Assembly (NCBI GenBank): GCA_036490215.1
Contig: DASXEH010000036.1
Location: forward strand, 186,001-250,000
Direction: 5' to 3'
Source: JASHSH01 sp036490215
Lineage (GTDB): Bacteria; Pseudomonadota; Alphaproteobacteria; Rhodospirillales; Magnetospirillaceae
DNA: 64,000 bases
In this document: one piece after another, positions 61,484 through 64,000 of the stretch
Numbering within the stretch: the first letter of the stretch is position 1
How the letters are laid out: each line of letters starts with the position of its first letter
Translations under genes and position numbers: made by a program
Notes under the pieces: generated by a model
What the model was told of the DNA's origin: nothing
Seen by the model: the letters and a program-made list of their open reading frames with translations, nothing else
The model's database searches: none

Positions 61484-62641
61484 TTAAGAAAATCCGCCGC
61501 GCGCGGTGAACGCATCGGCGATCGCACCCCACATCGGCTTGCGGCGCAGGTCGGCGTCGAGTGGCAGGCCGCGCTCCGGCTTGCCATCGCCACGCTTGGC
61601 CCATGGCGCCGAGCGCGTGTTGAGCCAGGAATACTTGTCGGACAGGCCCCAGGTGAAGACACCCTTCACCACCGGCTCGGCCAAGACGGCGGCGAGATAA
61701 TCACTGGTTACCTGCGCGACGATCGCGTCGCGCGTGCCGTCATCGGGCAGGTTGACATCGACCACGTCGAGCTCAGTGACATACACCTCGAGACCGAGCG
61801 CGGCGACATCGCTGATGAAACGCCGCAGGCTTTGCCCGTCGAACGGCTTTCCGGCCCAGAGATGCGCTTGCAAGCCCAGTGCATCGATGGGCGTCCCCCG
61901 CGCCCGCATCCCGCGCAACAGATCGAGTACGGCGCTGCGCTTACGTAGGCTTTCGACGTCGGACTGATCGAGCCCGTAGTCGTTGTAGACCAGTTTGGCG
62001 CGCGGATCGGCTGCACGAGCGATGCGGAAGGCAAGGTCGATGTAGTCAGACCCGATAGCCTCGAGCCAGATCGATTGCCGCAGCCCGTCAGCGCGGCCAT
62101 CTTTGACCTCGATCGCCTCGTTGACTACGTCCCAAGACTGAGCCGCGCCGCGATATTGCCCGACGATGCGACGGATATAGCTCTCGAGAACCCGGCGCGC
62201 GTCCTCGGCTTTCAGCGCGCCGCGCAGCCATTCCGGATTGTAAAGATGCCAGACCAGATTATGGCCGCGGAACACCATCTCGTGTTTCTGTGCAAAGGCG
62301 ACGAGCCGATTGGCGGCCGAGAAATCGAATAGCCCCGGCTCCGGCTGAACCATCGCCCATTTCGCTTCCCACTCGGGCACCAGAACACCGCATTCACGCA
62401 CAAAGACCGCGGCAAAAGCCGGATCCTTATCCAGATAGGTCGTGGCGACGGCAGAACCGAACAACAACCCGCGTGCTGTAGCCAGATCGCGCAAAGGTGC
62501 CCTCGCCTCGAAATCGGCCTTCGGCAACTGAAGAAGTGGTGCCGGCGATGGCGGTCGAGCCGCGCATCCGGCTGCTGCCGCGGCCAGGGACGAAGCCAGA
62601 AAGGCGCGACGCGACCGCGATATAAATTCGTTTCTTTTCAT
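61484..62641 (-). CDS. GH10 endo-1,4-beta-xylanase, probable Tat lipoprotein
   Basis: A 385-aa glycoside hydrolase family 10 enzyme. The N-terminus has a twin-arginine signal (SRSRRAFLASSLAAAAAGCA) whose lipobox Cys is residue 26, so the protein is probably exported folded and anchored by lipid. In the barrel, GHNLVWHLYNPEWL is conserved, the acid/base Glu175 lies in DVVNEAIE and the nucleophile Glu290 in VTELDVVD. GLSDKYSW near residue 340 lines the cleft. The ATG at 62641 starts the signal; upstream codons were discarded. Xylan-derived oligosaccharides are the likely substrate. Confidence 0.93.
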   Translation of the reverse strand: MKRNEFISRSRRAFLASSLAAAAAGCAARPPSPAPLLQLPKADFEARAPLRDLATARGLLFGSAVATTYLDKDPAFAAVFVRECGVLVPEWEAKWAMVQPEPGLFDFSAANRLVAFAQKHEMVFRGHNLVWHLYNPEWLRGALKAEDARRVLESYIRRIVGQYRGAAQSWDVVNEAIEVKDGRADGLRQSIWLEAIGSDYIDLAFRIARAADPRAKLVYNDYGLDQSDVESLRKRSAVLDLLRGMRARGTPIDALGLQAHLWAGKPFDGQSLRRFISDVAALGLEVYVTELDVVDVNLPDDGTRDAIVAQVTSDYLAAVLAEPVVKGVFTWGLSDKYSWLNTRSAPWAKRGDGKPERGLPLDADLRRKPMWGAIADAFTARGGFS

Positions 62642-63012
62642 CGTGTTGCGATCTTGCTCTTGTCTGATCGTCCCGTCGAAAAAACAACATAATTTATTCC
62701 TGCGGGCACACTTATAAGGAAGTATCGCGTGCCGACGACCAAGCGGCACGTGACGGTGATCCGTCAACGAGTGGCGAATCGTAAAACGGGTAAGGCGGGG
62801 AAGGTCTAGCGAACTCGTAAGTGTTTGTCACAGCTGGCGCATCACGATGCGACGTGCTGTCTGCACCCTCGAGACGGTCGATCAAACGACACGGGGTGAT
62901 TTAGTCATTTTAGGTTAAGACTGGTGACTGTAGTCACTGGCGCGGTCGGTCCGAAACGCATACAAATTGCATGCATGCGTCCGGGGTCGCGCAGCGAAAA
63001 AGGTGGGCATCG
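62642..63012. other. Intergenic region between divergent xylanase and repeat-protein genes
   Basis: A 371-bp gap with no credible gene. It holds the leader regions of both neighbours. A perfect inverted repeat GTGACT-GT-AGTCAC lies at 62924-62937, about 75 bp upstream of the repeat-protein ATG, and GCATGCATGC lies closer in. Either may be an operator. No clear sigma70 boxes were found. Confidence 0.5.
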
Positions 63013-64000
63013 ATGGCAATTCTTTCTCCTCTTTCGTCGGCTACAACCACGACCATCGCTGATTTGGGCGAGTCCGTCTTTATAGCGCTGAACGCCACCG
63101 ACTTTTCGGGTCTCTACCTAACCCAAGTTCAGGCCTTTACCCAGGATGAAATCGGATGGCTGAGCATCACGCAGCTCGCCGATTTCGGTTCTGCGGAAAT
63201 CGGATTTCTGACCGCCGCGCAAGTTGGCTTGCTCAGCAAGGCTCAATTGGTCTCCCTGAGCGTAGCGGAACTTGACGGCCTGACCGTAACCAACATTCCC
63301 GGTCTATCGCAGGCGCAAGTCCAATACCTGACATCGACGCAGATCAACGGCATCACCGCCACGATACTCGATCAATTGGCCGTGAATCTGTCGCTCTCAG
63401 TTCAGATTCCAGAGCTCAATCAGACGGCGATCGATGGCCTGCTGACTTACGATCCGGCGGCGCTGACCTCGACCCAGTTCGCCAATCTTACCTCCACGGC
63501 GCTCAACAACTTGAATGCGACGGTGATCGCGAGTCTGTCAGCGACTTATATTGGCGCCCTCACGGTTACCCAGCTTTCCAATCTGACGGCCACCGCTGCA
63601 GCCGCTTTGACCGCGACGGAGGCGTCCGAACTGTCCGCCACACAGGTTCCCGAAATCGCCTATACCGCGCTGAACAGTCTGACCGCAACTGTCATCGGAA
63701 ATCTGTCGTCGACTTTTATAGAGGCTCTGTCGATAACCCAACTCTCCAAGCTGACGGCTACGGCGGCCGCCAGCCTTACCTTCACCGAAGCCCTTGAATT
63801 CACAGTGACAGAGATTCCAGAAATCCCGTACACCACATTAAACGGCTTTTCGAACACTGCGATTCAAGGTTTGACCGTCGCCGATCTCACTGCGACACAG
63901 CTCAACAATCTCACCACCACCAAATTCTCTGCGGCCATCACCACAACAACCGTTGACGAGATCTCCGTCACGGCCATAGCCGCGTTGACCATAACCAGTC
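63013..64000 (+). CDS. Leu/Thr/Ala-rich tandem-repeat protein (3' end beyond window)
   Basis: An open frame from the ATG at 63013 with no stop before the window ends (329 codons visible). After a short Ser/Thr-rich start it consists of ten- or eleven-residue units of the form L-T/S-x-T-Q-x-x-x-L, for example LSITQLADFGSAEIGFLTAA-like strings (as GFLTAAQVGLLSKAQLVSL). It has almost no Cys, few charges and many Thr/Ala/Leu. Such repeats suggest a beta-solenoid, as in large surface or secreted proteins. AAGGTGGGC lies just upstream of the ATG. No signal peptide is obvious at the N-terminus, so type I secretion with a C-terminal signal outside the window is possible. Confidence 0.8.
   Translation, partial: MAILSPLSSATTTTIADLGESVFIALNATDFSGLYLTQVQAFTQDEIGWLSITQLADFGSAEIGFLTAAQVGLLSKAQLVSLSVAELDGLTVTNIPGLSQAQVQYLTSTQINGITATILDQLAVNLSLSVQIPELNQTAIDGLLTYDPAALTSTQFANLTSTALNNLNATVIASLSATYIGALTVTQLSNLTATAAAALTATEASELSATQVPEIAYTALNSLTATVIGNLSSTFIEALSITQLSKLTATAAASLTFTEALEFTVTEIPEIPYTTLNGFSNTAIQGLTVADLTATQLNNLTTTKFSAAITTTTVDEISVTAIAALTITS
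63496..64000 (+). repeat. 56-residue (168-bp) higher-order repeat in the repeat protein
   Basis: Units begin at 63496, 63664 and 63832. The first two are both 56 codons: each starts TALN(N/S)L, contains the shared QLS(N/K)LTATAAA segment and ends with PEI and Tyr. The third begins TTLNGF and then diverges. The DNA copies differ at many positions, so the duplication is old or under diversifying pressure. Confidence 0.8.

Overview
The window is a high-GC, gene-dense chromosomal segment. Its gene families (PstB, class II fumarase, CatIJ-type CoA transferase, DMT exporters, urea-carboxylase-associated protein, Tat-dependent binding proteins) fit an environmental alphaproteobacterium, perhaps Rhodospirillales-like. 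That placement is inferred from protein flavour only. I see no rRNA, tRNA, CRISPR array, prophage or intact insertion sequence. Many gene ends carry short palindromic repeats of at least five families.

Layout. 1-1593: end of a phosphate transport operon (pstA, pstB), facing an OmpR-type response regulator. 2.5-11.5 kb: housekeeping and mixed genes (fumC, EamA transporters, a 2OG-Fe(II) oxygenase, MarC, a GcvA-like LysR regulator, a divergent S-adenosylhomocysteine hydrolase beside a purine nucleoside phosphorylase, a GNAT acetyltransferase). 11.5-15.3 kb: a TPR/ATP-grasp protein and a DUF1232-sulfotransferase fusion, then an AT-rich gap with inverted repeats. 15.3-25.8 kb: an apparent uptake and catabolic cluster for an unidentified, probably nitrogen-containing compound. 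It has a CUT1-type ABC importer, a questin-oxidase-like protein, a cytosine-deaminase-like amidohydrolase, a DUF1989 protein, a PuuE-like deacetylase, an SDR and a BtpA/SgcQ protein. 26-28 kb: an NTF2-like protein, a possible small protein and galE.

28.2-42.2 kb: a glycogen operon, glgP-glgB-glgC-glgA-pgm-(glgX-malQ fusion)-EamA transporter, with repeated 4-bp start/stop overlaps. It covers synthesis, branching, phosphorolysis and debranching, and ends in one large bifunctional enzyme. 42.2-45.4 kb: an SDR, an M24-fold protein that appears to have lost metal ligands, and two tandem NTF2-like proteins.

45.5-61.3 kb: an aromatic catabolic island. On the minus strand lie an IclR regulator, a DoxX protein, the two-subunit hydroquinone 1,2-dioxygenase (hapC, hapD), 4-hydroxymuconic semialdehyde dehydrogenase, 3-oxoadipate CoA-transferase (catI, catJ), maleylacetate reductase, a five-gene branched-chain-type ABC importer, and an intradiol (probably hydroxyquinol) dioxygenase with an unusual lysine/alanine-rich histone-like tail. 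3-oxoadipyl-CoA thiolase diverges from the regulator, and pobA (4-hydroxybenzoate 3-hydroxylase) lies beyond it. Together they can carry hydroquinone and hydroxyquinol through maleylacetate and 3-oxoadipate to succinyl-CoA and acetyl-CoA.

61.5-64.0 kb: a Tat-lipoprotein GH10 xylanase and the start of a Leu/Thr/Ala-rich repeat protein that runs off the window and shows a 56-residue higher-order repeat.
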